From: Linnemannia hyalina
Lineage: Eukaryota > Mortierellomycota > Mortierellomycetes > Mortierellales > Mortierellaceae
Length of the DNA: 64,000 bases
Reading direction: 5' to 3'
Assembly (NCBI GenBank): GCA_019671135.1
Contig: JAHRHY010000009.1
Location: 682,001-746,000, forward strand
Below are positions 47,705 to 60,900 of this stretch, in pieces. How positions within the stretch are numbered: the stretch's first letter is position 1; every line of letters begins with the position of its first letter. The notes below the pieces were generated by a model. That model worked only from the letters and a program-made list of their open reading frames with translations. It was not told where the DNA came from and made no database searches. Position numbers and translations under genes: made by a program.

Positions 47705-47880
47705 AATGAGAGACTGGAGAGAAAGAGAAGAGAAAAAAGAAAGAAGAATGGAGAAGGAAAGGAAGGAGAAATGAGAGGCTAACGGCGATATGGGACCCTT
47801 GTTACCCAGCTCCGAAGTGGAGGACTATTCTTCTTTTAATATATTTTTTTATTACTGACCAAGACCTGACTGGGCGCGCC

Positions 47881-47928
47881 AACCAGTCAGTTAGCCAGTC
47901 AATCAACCAGTCAGTTAGCCAGTCAGTC
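47881..47928. repeat. 24-bp tandem repeat, two copies plus a partial third
   Basis: Units 47881-47904 and 47905-47928 differ at one base. Each is itself built of two related 12-mers, AACCAGTCAGTT and AGCCAGTCAATC. The start of a third copy (AACCAGAC) follows. Confidence 0.9.
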
Positions 47929-48126
47929 AACCAGACATGCCCCTGAGCTGGGAAGGAATCCCAAGGATTTTTTCATTTGCGATGTCTCAATTAAACAACT
48001 TGTTATCTTGGGGGATTTCTATCCTGGGTGAACAGAGGGCGATGGGGAGCGGATAGGGGAAGGTGAGGAGGAAGACGATTGAACTGGTTCAAGGGGAGAA
48101 AAAGAAACGCGGACCAGACACACCTC

Positions 48127-48180
48127 TCTCGTTGTCTCGTTGTCTCGTTGTCTTGTTGTCTCGCTGTCTCGCTGTCTCTT
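48127..48180. repeat. 8-bp tandem repeat (TCTCGTTG)n
   Basis: Six consecutive 8-mers: three TCTCGTTG, one TCTTGTTG, two TCTCGCTG, then a partial copy. No coding role is evident. Confidence 0.9.
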
Positions 48181-49408
48181 TATCTCTTTGGCGTGTAAAA
48201 ATAGTTGGTTGTAGTGGCTGTCTTGTACCCTCCTTGTCCTCCTCCTCCTCGTTCATTTCCCATTGCCAAGTAATGAACAATGCCAGCAAAAGATACCATG
48301 CTACTACCGACTGCTCACCAGGAAGAAATAAGAGTCATCGCATTCTCTTATTGGAATACACATGCAGCAGGGTCCACATAACTTACGCGCTCTCACAAAA
48401 AAAATAAAGAGTCGCTTACACGATCTATGCAGCCTATGTTGCGGGACGTGCACCTTGCATTTTTCATTTCAGCCATTTATTTCATCCATTCATTTTTCAT
48501 TTTATGAACACCGGTACTTTCTTTCCATACCAATAGAAAATTGAGGCTTTGGTCTGGGACCTCTATTTCCATGGACATGGGTATCCTTGCAGCCACGAGG
48601 GAAAAAAGCGATGCTGAACAAAGGAAGTTAGCTTGGTACCCCTCATTCACTTCGAAATTGCAGGGCCTTCACTCTCACCCACAAGCCAATTTATTCTAAA
48701 CACCGCCACCAGTCGTCTATGTGTATTGTGTTGTGTGCTTGAGTCGAGGGTGGTCTGCATGTAGGTACAGGTGCAGTGTATTCAAATTGGGCGTCCTCGA
48801 TCACCTTTCTGTCACCATGAGTCGAACCTAACCTGCGATCAGAAATGGAAACGATCGGTTTACCAGGTCCCTGTTTGCAAGCCTCGATTGCAGCCAAGAA
48901 AGGTGTGAGTTTACATCTTTTGCTCTTGGTCGACAAGGTGAAACTGAGAAGCACTTATAGAAGCGGTCAATGGGAATCACTATATCGCCTGTCTTTCTGC
49001 CAGTCGCTCTTATCCGTGGCTAAGGAGCTGGAATGTTTACATGGGGGGGTTGTTGATACGGTATCGCATCCGATACTGCCTACGGTTCCTTGTTCGAAGG
49101 GAAAAGTTCCACGAGTCCATATGGGAGAATAGCTAATTGCCAAGCCTCCAGAGAAAGGTTTTCCTGGAGCTGGAGGCACGGCGGGTTTCAATGGAGAGGG
49201 ATGAGGTGGCTCTTGTAAGGTGCGAGCTGAGTTTTGGTGGTCTTTTTGCCTTTGACTTCAAGGTCAGATCCTAGCCCAGCACTCTGTTCAAGTGGTGGCT
49301 TATCCCTTAATTTTTTTCTTTCGCCTGCAATTGCTCTCGAGCATTTATCTTGCCAGGCGCACTAGCAAGATTTTGATCCTCCTCTTTCAACCCCACTAAA
49401 CTAATACA

Positions 49409-50999
49409 ATGGTTCGTAGTCGAGTTGCAGGACACACACACACCCACGACACAGAACATATCTACATCCATCCATCCATCCATCCGTCTATCCATCCAAC
49501 TTCAATCCATCACATCTATCAATCCAACCAACTCTCCATTACCTCACAACCATCCACGCGCCATCAACCATCCCCTCACCAGCTCAACTAGCCATGGACT
49601 CAAAAATACCCATCAAAGTGCTGATCACTTGGGCTTCCAGAGGGCGTAGATCTGCAGGATGTAGATGGATCGGTCAAAACACCTAGGCACCATCGCCTTT
49701 TTTTTGCACCAATCCACTTTTCCAACAAACTGCAGTTAGTCGCCATGATAGTTCCATCTACCTGACTAGTTGACTGGGCAATAGAACCTTTTTGGCAACA
49801 ACTTCAGGCAGCACCTTCCCGAAACCTCAGGAGACACTAGAAAGCAAAGTAAAGGACTATCCCCTAACCTATCAATGGTCAATTGATTCCTCGCATAGGC
49901 TGCTCGTCCCGTTATTTCCGTTTTCTCCGAGTCCGGCAAGGAGGCCGTTGGCACCCAGGTTTTGCCCGCCGTCTTCAAGGCCCCTATCCGCCCTGATGTT
50001 GTCCAGTTCGTCCACAAGAACATGAACAAGAACCACCGCCAGGCCTACTCCGTCTCCGAGAAGGCTGGTCACCAGACCTCTGCTGAGTCCTGGGGTACCG
50101 GTCGCGCTGTTGCCCGTATTCCCCGTGTCTCCGGAGGTGGTACCCACCGTTCCGGCCAGGCCGCTTTCGGTAACATGTGCCGTGGTGGTCGCATGTTCGC
50201 CCCTACCAAGATCTGGCGCAAGTGGCACGTCAAGACCAACCAGAACCAGAAGCGTTTCGCTACTGCTTCTGCCTTGGCTGCTTCTGCCCTCCCTTCCTTG
50301 GTCTTGGCCCGTGGTCACAGAATTGAGCAGATCGAGGAGGTTCCCCTCGTTATTGGAAACGGTGTTGAGTCTTTGACCAAGACCAAGGCCGCCGTTGCCC
50401 TCCTCGAGGCCATCCACGCCTACGCTGATGTCGTCAAGGTCTCCAACTCCCGCAAGCTCCGTGCTGGTGTTGGTAAGATGCGTAACCGTCGTCACCGCCA
50501 GCGCCGCGGTCCCCTCGTCGTCTACGCCGAGGACAACGGTATCGTCAAGGCTTTCCGCAACATCCCCGGTGTTGAGCTCGCCAACGTCCGCACCCTCAAC
50601 TTGTTGCAGCTCGCTCCCGGTGGACACATGGGTCGCTTCATCATCTGGACCCAGAACGCTTTCGCTCTCTTGGACCAGATCTACGGTACCTACCGCAAGT
50701 CCGCTGCCCTCAAGAAGGACTACTCCCTCCCCTCCCACATCATGTCCAACCCTGATGTTACCCGTATCATCAACTCTGCTGAGGTTCAGGGTTCGTTGAA
50801 GGCTGCCGGTCCCTCCAAGACCCCCCGCCCTTACACCCAGAAGAAGAACCCCCTCAAGTCCATGGCCGTCATGAACCGTCTCAACCCCTATGCCCAGACC
50901 CTCCGTCGTGCCGAGATCCTCAAGAAGACCCAGAAGAAGTCTGCTAAGAAGGCCCCCAAGACTGCTGCTGCCTTCTTGAACACCCTCCACTCCGAGTAA
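49409..50999 (+). CDS. RPL4: 60S ribosomal protein uL4 (RPL4)
   Basis: Exon 2 (49899-50999) is an unmistakable uL4: '[20 protein letters not shown]', '[20 protein letters not shown]', '[20 protein letters not shown]', '[18 protein letters not shown]', '[20 protein letters not shown]', with a Lys-rich C-terminus. No ATG precedes AARPV within the exon, and the sequence before it is an intron end (CTAAC branch at 49864-49868, CATAG acceptor). The best start is ATG 49409-49411 followed at once by a GT (GTTCGT), making exon 1 a single codon and intron 1 487 nt; 367 aa total. An intron right after ATG is common in fungal ribosomal protein genes. Codon use is strongly biased to C-ending codons, unlike its neighbours, as expected for very high expression. 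AATAAA at 51104-51109 is a likely poly(A) signal. Confidence 0.93.
49465..49497. repeat. (CATC)n microsatellite in RPL4 intron 1
   Basis: Repeated CATC/TCCA tetramers with one interruption, followed by looser CATC/CAAC-rich sequence to about 49580. It lies inside the proposed 487-nt intron. Confidence 0.85.
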
Positions 51000-51486
51000 A
51001 TTGTCTTTTTGCTTTCGCATTTTGACAACTGGACGACGGGACGATAGTTCAGCGGAGCGAGCGACGCCTTTCTGGATTCGTTTGTGTATGTGAGAAATAT
51101 CGAAATAAACCCTGTGAAATCGAGCTGATTTGTACCAAGACATTTTTTACGTGTAAATAATAATGTCATGTCTGAACGAATGGATGAATTGAATTTGCTC
51201 CGCACACAAGGCCAAGGTGGACCTATATTCGACATAGAAAGTGACTGAAAATAAAAATGTGGCTTTTGTTATGTTCAGGACATTTTTTTCTTTTTTTTTT
51301 TTTTGTTGTTGTGTTTGCACTGTGTGAATAGTTGTTTAGAGTTGACCACTGGTTGTCTCCATCTCATTCTTGTCGCTTCCTTGTCCATCAACTGCTCCCT
51401 TCACTCCCATCACCTCACTCACTCACACCGGACAACACACCTCTCTCTCCAAACCACACTCACATATATATACATACACATCACTG
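51000..51486. other. Intergenic: RPL4 3' region and ERB1 promoter
   Basis: 487 bp. AATAAA at 51104 and a T-rich run at 51281-51304 mark the RPL4 3' side. A CTCACTC/CACACC-rich segment (51405-51480) leads to the ERB1 start. Confidence 0.55.
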
Positions 51487-54305
51487 ATGCCAGGCACGCG
51501 ACCCACAAGAAAGGCAACCGTCCCTAAGGCGGCCCCTGCTCCTGCAAAGAAGACCGCATCCGCACCCACAAAGAAGGCTGTTGTCGCACCCAAGAGCAAA
51601 AAGAGAACCGTCGAAGAGGCACAAGACGACTCTGATGACGAGTTTGGCGAGGTTGCCATTGACATGGCCTCAGACGATGACGATGAAGATATGGACGGTG
51701 ACGACGAGTCCGACGACGCCGACGACTTTCCCGAGGAGGGTCAGGACATGTCTGCCGCAGATCTCGATGAGGACGAGGACGAGGACTCTGAAGGGTCGTA
51801 CATGGATGGTGACAGCATTGCCGACAGCCAGGAGGAGCTGGACGATGAGGATGCTGACGAGGAGGACGAGGAGAGCGATTTTGACGATCTGGTCGAGGAC
51901 GATATCGACCCTAACTTTGGTCACAACTTGAACGAGCCCCTGGCACCCGAGAGCGACTACACCCCCATCATCAGAGAATACCCAGAGATCGACCCTGTCT
52001 ACGACAGTGATTCTTCCACTGAGGAGGTATGGAAACCAGTACAATTGAACGTTGAATGCTAGTTTCTATCGATCATCCCTTTTCCATAAGCTAACCTAGA
52101 CTGGATCAATTTATTTTGCGACACCTTTCTAGAACGACAACACAGTCGGAAATATCCCCATGCACTGGTATGATGATTACCCCCACATCGGATACGATAT
52201 TGACGGCAAGAAGATCATGAGGCCCGCCACCGGAGACGAGCTCGACAAGTTCCTTAGCACTATGGATGATCCAGACTCCTGGTAAGTGAAAAATGTATCT
52301 TCGACTGCCTAGCACTCTAAATTGTATGTCTGTCTACACCAACGTGCTAACACTTTCTCTTACAATTCTAGGTTGTCTGCCCACAACTACAAGGACGGTC
52401 AGGATGTCAAGCTGTCAGCAGAGGAGCTCGAGATTATTCGTCGTTTGGAGGGCAACCGTATCCCCGATGCCGACTACAACCCCTACGAGGATCAGGTCGA
52501 GTTCTTCTCTTCCAAGACAGAGATTATGCCCTTGTCTGCTGCTCCTGAGCCTAAGCGTCGTTTCATTCCTTCGAAGCATGAGGCCAAGAGGATCATGAAG
52601 ATTGTTCGTGCCATTCGCGAGGGTCGCATTGTTCCCCGCAAGTCTGGATACGTTCCCCCCAAGCCCAAGTACTACAACCTTTGGAACGATTCCGAGGACA
52701 AGCCCAGGGAAGAGCATGTGATGCACATTACTGCGCCCAAGATGAAGTTGCCCACCCACGACGAGAGTTACAACCCTCCCGCAGAATACTTGCCAACCGA
52801 GGAGGAGATCAAGGAGTGGAACGAGTTGGACAAGGAGGATCGCCCCAAGAATTACCTCCCTCAAAAGTACAACGCCCTCAGGAACGTCCCCGGATACGGC
52901 CAATTCATTCAGGAGCGTTTCGAGCGTTGTTTGGATCTTTACCTTGCGCCTCGTGTCAGGAAGAACCGCTTGAACATCGACCCCGAGAGTTTGATCCCCA
53001 AGCTTCCTTCGCCCCGTGACCTTCAGCCTTTCCCTACCCGCCTGGCGATCGAGTTCCTTGGTCACGAAGGACGCGTCCGGTCCATCTCTGTCGACCCTAC
53101 TGGATTGTGGATGGCTTCCGGATCTGACGACAAGACCGTCCGTATTTGGGAGATCTCTACCGGTCGCTGCATGGCCACCTACCACTTGGATGAGCTCGTT
53201 ACATCAGTCGTTTGGGGACCTAGCAAGGAGGTCGCTGTCCTCGCTGTCGCTTGGTAAGTTTAGGCAAGATTGATTATTGATATCAGGATCAGTTCGTTTC
53301 TTTGTACCACCGCCACAGTCACTAACCATTATACTTTTCATGACCGACGACGTTTATAGCGGTTACAAGGTTGGACTTATTTTGCCTGAGAAGCTCTTCT
53401 CGCCTGAGCTGACCTTGCATTCAGAGGAGTACTTGAAGGCTGGATTCGCCAACGTCGCTACTGGCGAGCCCAACCCTAAGGCGCAGTGGAAGCAGCCCAC
53501 ACCTGCCGAGTTTGAGAAGGGCATTCGCGTCTGGGTTCATCTTCAGAAGCCCGTGAAGCAGGTGACATGGCATCGCAAGGGAGACTACTTCTCGACTGTC
53601 GCCCCCGACGCCAACAACTCTGCTGTTCTTATTCACCAGTTGACCAAGCACCAGACCCAGCAGCCCTTCAAGAAGAACAAGGGAGCTGTCCAGCGCGTCA
53701 TGTTCCACCCCACCAAGCCCATGTTCTTTGTTGCTACCCAGCGTTATGTCCGCCAGTACAACTTGCAGCGTCAGGAGTTGGTGAAGACAATGCAGACGGG
53801 AGTCAAGTGGATCTCGTCGCTGGATGTCCACCCTGCAGGTGACAACTTGATCATTGGTTCATATGACAAGCGTCTCTGCTGGTTTGATCTCGATTTGTCG
53901 TCCAAGCCTTACAAGACCTTGAGATACCATCAGCAGGCTATTCGCTCGGTCGCCTACCACAAGCGTTACCCTCTCTTTGCTTCCTGCGCTGATGACGGTA
54001 ATGTTCAGATTTTCCACGGCATGGTCTACAACGATCTGTTGCAGAACCCCCTTATTGTGCCCGTCAAGATCCTCAAGAATGTCCACCAGCGTGTCGACGC
54101 ACTTGGTAAGCATTTTTTGTCAACTTTGTTCCTGGTCGCGGACATTTATGAGTTCATGTTTAATGGATCTACAGCCCCTGAATATTCTTTTTTCTAACTG
54201 TGTTTATTATTGCTCCTTATAGGTGCGTTGTGCGTGGAGTGGCACCCTACCCAGCCCTGGCTCATTTCCAGTGGTGCCGATCACACCATCAAGCTGTTCT
54301 CATAA
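51487..54305 (+). CDS. ERB1: Ribosome biogenesis protein ERB1 (BOP1)
   Basis: Exons 51487-52026, 52133-52281, 52372-53253, 53360-54105 and 54223-54305 total 2400 nt, 799 aa, the normal size. With Ytm1 and Nop7, Erb1 forms the PeBoW complex needed for 27S pre-rRNA processing and 60S assembly in the nucleolus. The N-terminus is Lys/Ala-rich, then strongly acidic (residues about 40-165). A BOP1NT domain follows ('[20 protein letters not shown]', '[20 protein letters not shown]', '[20 protein letters not shown]'), then a WD40 propeller ('[20 protein letters not shown]', '[18 protein letters not shown]') ending '[12 protein letters not shown]'. The ATG at 51487 is preferred; a longer reading frame upstream is leader. 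Directly downstream of RPL4 on the same strand. Confidence 0.95.
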
Positions 54306-54917
54306 ATAAGCAGCTGGTTCCCTCCCTGTTCGTATCTATCTCCCCTTTACCTCAGCATATTATTCACTTTCGCATTTTCTTTTTTAGATTTTTCTTTTCC
54401 ATTCATAAAAACCTTCAATTTGTAATTTTCTTAAGGGTGCCCCTTCGTCTGTTGATAACCCTCCTTCACCTTCAAGCATCTCGCATCAGCATCTACTATT
54501 CCTCCTCCTTCCTCTCTCTCTCTCTCTCTCTCTCTCCCTCTGTCTTTCCCCATCAAACTTATTGTTCAGTTTCGTCCATGCTACAACAATAACGGCCCTT
54601 ACCCCCTCATCATCGCCTTCTTTCTTCACCCTTTATACCACGGAGCACATTCCACTCCGGTATGTTCATTCTTCCTCCTCCTTGGAGATGCATTACCAAA
54701 TAATAATAAAAAAAAAGTCCAGCTGGACTGTTGCCAAAGCGGACAGAATCGACCCCGCAAACAAAGGCGTGTACAGATATACAAAGGCACAAAGGGAATA
54801 TCTGCAATCCCACTAATGCATCAACTGATCTTTTGTCTTTTTTTCATACGATAGACTTGTCGTACCGTATGCGCATAGACGAAATATAACCAACATATTA
54901 ATATTCTTAATCGCATA
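54306..54917. other. Intergenic: ERB1 3' flank and UNC80-like promoter
   Basis: 612 bp containing a (CT)n run at 54512-54536 and otherwise T/C-rich sequence. No gene seen. Confidence 0.5.
54512..54536. repeat. (CT)12 microsatellite
   Basis: Uninterrupted CT dinucleotides in the ERB1/UNC80-like intergenic region. Confidence 0.9.
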
Positions 54918-57900
54918 ATGAGCAGCAGCAACGGCGACTATTTACAACCGAACCACAATGCCTCAGTGCCTGCACAACCGCCACAACCACCACCACCACC
55001 ACCACACTCTCCACAGCAGCAGCAGCGGCCGCAACTTCAACAACTGCAGCTACCATCATCACAGCAGCAGCAGCAACAACTGCAACCTCAACATCAACTC
55101 ACGCCACAACAAAGTCAAAGTCTGCAGCCACAACCCCTATCACCCTCTCTCATACCCGCCGATGACACCAACCATTTACAAGCACCACAGTCGTCCTTTC
55201 AATCACCGTCTCTCCACACTCCACAGTCATTTCCGCAAGGGGAGGATCTACATGCCGCGTCCTCCACAAGTACAACCAGGAATGTCACCCTGTCCTCAAG
55301 GATAGGGTCGACCGGCTCGCAATTGATATCACCCATCAATGAGGTCAGGAAACGGACAGGGCGGAGGGTTCTGCATCGTCCCCGACCACTGGACCTGGAT
55401 CATACCAAGCTACATCGGCATAGCAGCCAGAACATTCACACCGGAGGAGCAGCAGGGTCGGGAACTGGATCGGATTCTAGACCGCCGTCGTCTGTACCTG
55501 TATCGGGATCTGCACACGGCTTAGGAATCGGGCAGTCAGGATCGCCTACACCAGATGCGAAGAAGCATAAGTTCCCGCTGTTGCATATCAAAACCGACTT
55601 TCATCGCCCAGCGCATTTCCGGCGAGCTACAACAGGACCAGGGGTTCCTCCTCAACAAATGGGTGCACCTCCCATGACCGCCAACATCAACAACTATACC
55701 AACAGCATGAACGCTGCGACAGCTGCAAAGGAGGAGGGACAGAAAAAGCCGCCAAGTCAATGGCAGGTCGGACTAGAGCGCATGCTGAAGAAAATTCAAC
55801 GACGGAACCGAGCACCCTCCAACCTGATGTGGTATGCAGCTCATTCAACAGAGTCTTACCTTTCAGGAGCCACGCTGGAATCTCGGCCAGGAGCACTCAA
55901 GCATGAAGTGGATGCAGAGACGGAGAGCCTGTACTTTGGTCACGACAAGCCTCCTAAATGGGTGGTGGATTCCTTGCAGGGTGAGGAGCTTTTCTTCAGT
56001 GACGACACAGTGGACTTGGTAATGGGACTTCGGGACTACCTGATCAAGGCGACTGACAGCGGATGGGACATTGGCGAACTCAAGGAAGAGATCTTTCCCA
56101 TGTAAGTTGACTACCTACTGTGGGCGATAGCCATATGTTTTCGCTCTTTTTGAATGATATATTTTCACCGGCTAATATCTCTTATTCAATGCTGTCTATA
56201 GAGAACCCAAGCCTCCTATTCTCGGTCGCAGCAGGAATAGGTCAGTATCACCTCACGAGAGTCCAAGGAAGAGTTCGGCTAATGGTAGCCCACGGAGATC
56301 CCCGTCCCCTCACTACTCGGCACCAGCATCACCAGGAGCGGCATCACAGGAATCATTCCATTCGAACGACGCCGACAACGTTTTTCAACAAGCAGCGGGC
56401 CGCTATGTGGAGGAGGTGGAGGCATATCGACTTTTGGACTACTTCATCGCTGTCCTATCCGATATCATCTCGCACGACTGTCGGTACATGGTACAGAACC
56501 CTCGACCTTCACGGCCCGAATGGGTGCTGCACTCATTTGTTCTCGACATCCTGTTCCTCCTCGCCAAATCGCTCTCAGCGGACCACAAGGCGGTCTACGA
56601 CATTGGGATGATTGCGCTATCGGCTTTCCCCATCTTCAAAAACCACGCCCTTGTGCGCTTACTGGACTTGATGGCTGATGTGATCCTGCCATCGTTTGCG
56701 CTTTCCAGGACCCAGTGCTATGCCTCGCTGTCAAGGTCGCCACCATTGACACCGCTGGACTCAGCATCTCCTATATCGCCATCCGAAATCCGCGTGCAAC
56801 TGGACAACAATCAAACGTTCGCTATTCAGGTTCACTCGCCAACTGAGGAACAGGGACTACTATCTGTACCTCGACAGCGCAGGCAATCAATCAACTCACC
56901 AAGGATGCCCAGTTCGAGGTCGAGCTCGACATCTATACCTATGGCTGGTCATGTATCACAGGCGCAAGATATTCTGGACACGCACGCGAGCTCACTCATC
57001 CAGTTGACACTTTTGGCGATCCTCCAACAGATTTCATTCTCCAACTCGCCATTACCGGTCGCCAAGCAGGTGGAGAAGTCTATAGGAGGACTTCTCAGGA
57101 TCAAGACGGATCTGTCGGTGGATCTACTGGAGGTCATTTCGATCGTCGAGAATGAGAAGGTTATGAGGCGGGCGGTAGAGGTCCTTTGGTGGGTTGGGAA
57201 GCCTTCGCTGGGACACCTGACACTGGCCGAAAAGTTCTTCCCGCTCGACTATGACTCCATCATGGCTATACGGCAGACTCAGCAGGACTGGAGCGCGCCT
57301 GGTATAGCAAGTGGACTCAGGACCAACCCTGTCAAGTCGGATACCTTGTTCTCATTCCGCCGTGGATCATTGGATGAGTCCGCTATCCCCATGACTGATT
57401 TCGCTAGTCATAACAACTCTGTTGGGAGCTTCAAGATTCGCCAGAGACTGCCACACCGACCCGGACTGCCTTGGAAATCTGGACATGGATCGAAACACGG
57501 TACCAAAACCAGCGCACATCAGGAGTCGGCAGCTGTCGCATCTGTTGGGACCGACTATCTGGCGGAGCACGAGTTGTACCCTTACATGTTCTCAACAGAG
57601 GAGGAGACGGAGGCTGGTCAGGGGCAGTTGTCGAGCCATATCTGTGAGCGATGTGAGACGACCATGCTTGGCTTTGGGCTCTTCTGCTACCACTGCCGGG
57701 GATCTATCCACCTGGAATGCTTTTACTTTGTCAAGCGATTCGCAGGGATCGATTGTACACATCCCGGTTGCTCCTTGGATTCGATCCAGAGGCGGCCACG
57801 AAACCAGCTTGTTTATCCTGACGAAGGCGGCATGTATGAGAGCAACACGAACAGGATCTACAGGATCCGGGCTGGTCATCCCCTGCAGCTGGTCAACATG

Positions 57901-60900
57901 TTCTCGACCTGTCTTTGCTCGGCCTGCAAACTCCCACTGTGGGGTCACCACCATCAGGCCTACCGGTGTCAGGAATGCCTGCAGTTGATGCATTTGGACT
58001 GCAAGGGTGTTGCTCCAGAATGTGGTGGAAACGCGCAATCAGTGGCTCTCCGCCACTCCTTCCCATCGCAGATTACCTACGAGGATATGAGGCAGAGCTT
58101 TTTGGACTTTTACCAGGACATTGTATCGACATGGCGCACCGCTCAGACTGGTTCCTCGACCCCCGGCATGTCACGACATTCCATGACCGGACCACCATCA
58201 CCTGCTGCATCCAAGGACAAGTTTTCGTACGAGGAAGCCAGCTGCAACTCTAGCGTGCTCACCATACAACTGGAGTTACTCAAGGCCGGAATGACGCGTG
58301 GCGAGATTCAGGTGCTTGACTGGCTGCAGGATGGACATATGACAGATCAAAGTCTTATGGCGGCAAGTAGTTTCGAGTTGGTGGTGATCCAGGCTTACTT
58401 CGCGGAGCTCGCCAAGCAACTGCAGGATCCAGGACCCTTACCAGGAACGTCATTGTTTCTTTCGGACTTCTTTGAGGACTCCAAGCCAGACCAGTTCCTA
58501 TTGTTCTCGGAGCTGTACTGGGGCCATTTTGCAGCTGTTGCAAAGACAATGATCAATGACTCTGACTCGGCAGAGTTGTCCTTCCGACACCCTTTCTTTT
58601 CACATTCGAACGAGTGGGGGAACGCACTAGAGGACGACATCTTTGAGCACGAGTTGGACGTGGCGCAGGAGCAACTTCTTGCGGGACATTCAGTGCGGTC
58701 TGCCAACATCACCTTGTCCAGTCTATTCAAGTTCTGTATGAGACGACTTGGATTCAGGAGTGCTTGGACTATGCGGATGATCTTGCAGGAGTGGGTCAAG
58801 ATGGGACTTCTGGAGCGACTGGACGGCGAGCTGTTTTTGTTTGAGGTGTCGACCATGGATCCGATCTCCCCGCCTCCGACCATGCCTGTTTTCCGCTCCA
58901 TCGGTCAGGAGCCCACTCCACCAGCGGCCCATCTCTCGCAGGCACTGCCTACGTTCCAGACATCCTCATACGATAACGCGGATGGCAAGAGCAACGTTGT
59001 GACCTACCGCTCGGTGCACTGCCTCTTCCCGATCGTCACCGCGATTGACCCGACGCCAAATGTGGAGCATTTGATCCACTCGATTTGGCGCTGTTTATCG
59101 AGTGTCGATCTGTCTGTCAACGAATGCGGCTTCTTGCTGCTCACCCGTCAGTGCTGGCCGGATCCGTTCATGTCTGATTACACTACGGAGCGTTTGGTCG
59201 GCTGCGTGTTCCACTGGCTGCTGTTGGAAGACGATCAGCTAGTAGTGATCCACAAGAACTATGCCTCCAAGGGCAAGAATATCCCAGGCGTCAGGGTTGG
59301 GCTGGAGGAGCAAATGGCCGTCAAGCGAGCTGTGACAGGACTCAACATCACCGGCACCGGGATATCTGATGGTGTTGGTGCTGGTACTGGAACTGAGACT
59401 GGAGCCAGTTCAGCAACCGTGGCTGCAACAGTGGTAGCAGGCGGGACAGGAACAGGAACGGGAGCAGGAACAGGAACAGGAACAGGACTCGGTGGAGGAT
59501 CGCAAGCCAATGCCAGGAACAACTCTGTCACTTCGAACTTGTTTGGTTCCGTGGGTTCGTATGTGATGACCAGGAAGCTGATTGTTAAGAAGTTTGCTCT
59601 CCCTTGGTTGAAGAAGGTCATGGAGCTGGATGTCGATCGATACAAGGACATCTGTCATCGTCAAATCAGGATCCTGGAGCGCGAAATGGCACCAGAGGCT
59701 GGGTGCGACTCCTTTGTGAGCGAGGACAAAGAGGTATGTTGCTCTTCACGTTGCTTACTTGGTGCCTATTGTTTTATTTTTACGCGTAGCCATTGGCATT
59801 GACCAGCTTTTCATTTTTGTGCGTTGTGTATACCTTTAGGAGTTTCAACATGCACAGAAAGAGCGATATCTAGAATCGATCACAAAGCTTCGTCATGCGG
59901 GATTTCTGTTCAACTGCTTCTCGGATGTTCTTTGTCGATGGCTGGAAGAGGTCGAAGAGATGCTGGAAGGAATGGATCTGGCCAGCAAACCTTTTAAGAC
60001 TCTGAATCGACTCTTTTTGAAGGCGAGCAGCAGGACCGGTAGCGGACTCGGACTCGGAACTACCAATCCTTTTGGTGGCGAGCACTCTTCGACAGGTTTT
60101 TCGAGTCGAGGGGCTACTGGAGTAGGAGGCAAGCCGGGCGATGGCGAGTGGCGAAACCGACTTAAGACAAAGCTTCATTATGGATCCAGCAAAGAGAGCA
60201 TGCGCACCCAATCCCCGACTGGCTCAGATCGCATCCCGGACACCGCTTCGGTTTCGGGTCAGGATCCGCCTCACCCCGAGGAAGATATTGGAGAAACGCC
60301 ACTAGGTACTCTCAGGATCATTCTAGAGTCTTCACATCACCAAGGCGTTGAAGGTGCATTGAGATGGCTCACACTCATGGTTCAGAGTGGAGTCACGGTT
60401 CCAACACAGGCGTTTGTAGAGTGCAGCAAGAGCTTGGCCGATATGTCGCAAACACCTGCGATTCCCTCCGTCGACAACCAACCCTCAACACCTACAATAG
60501 CGCTAACAGCAGCTGCACCGACAGTTGCAGGAGCATTGGGGGATGGCAATAACCCTCCGAGAACTTCGCCTTTGCTCTCGGCTCCAGCAAACAGCACGGC
60601 GTCGGGTTCAGCTGCAGGATCGTCCTCCTTCCAGCAACCTTCACTGCGCACCAATAGTGTAAGAGTCTTGTACCAGTCTCAAATCTTTCTGACGGCTTGC
60701 TGGAATTCATTGACGCCCACCTCCACGTCGCAGAATATATCTGAGGGTGATGCAGAACAGATTCTGGAGTCAGTCTTGGCTGCAAACCAGGAGACGGTGA
60801 CGCGAGTGATGTTCGAGCGACTTTATGATGCAGACCCCAAGGAGTTAGAGTGGTTAGTTCCTGTGCTTCCTTCTGAACGTACAATAACCACGCGTTTTTT

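Larger units (their letters stand above)
46730..49408. other. Intergenic: MscS promoter to RPL4 start
   Basis: 2.7 kb with no supported gene. From 46750 to 47060 the plus strand is purine-rich (polypyrimidine on the MscS strand). Short tandem repeats occur at 47685, 47881 and 48127. Two minus-strand ORFs (48691-48954 and 48967-49191) could belong to one small spliced gene, but I found no splice join or motif to support it. The last 30 bases before 49409 are pyrimidine-rich (CCTCCTCTTTCAACCCC), fitting a ribosomal-protein promoter/leader. Confidence 0.5.

Noticed and set aside
48691..49191. Two adjacent minus-strand ORFs possibly forming a small gene
   Set aside because: Frames do not join at any GT-AG pair I could find and the sequence shows no recognisable motif.
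49872..51143. 423-codon minus-strand ORF over RPL4
   Set aside because: It is the antisense shadow of a highly codon-biased gene (C-ending codons remove stops on the other strand); the plus-strand uL4 is unmistakable.
51370..51486. Upstream extension of ERB1 frame
   Set aside because: It begins at a non-ATG codon and reads a CT/CA-rich leader; the ATG at 51487 gives the typical Erb1 N-terminus.
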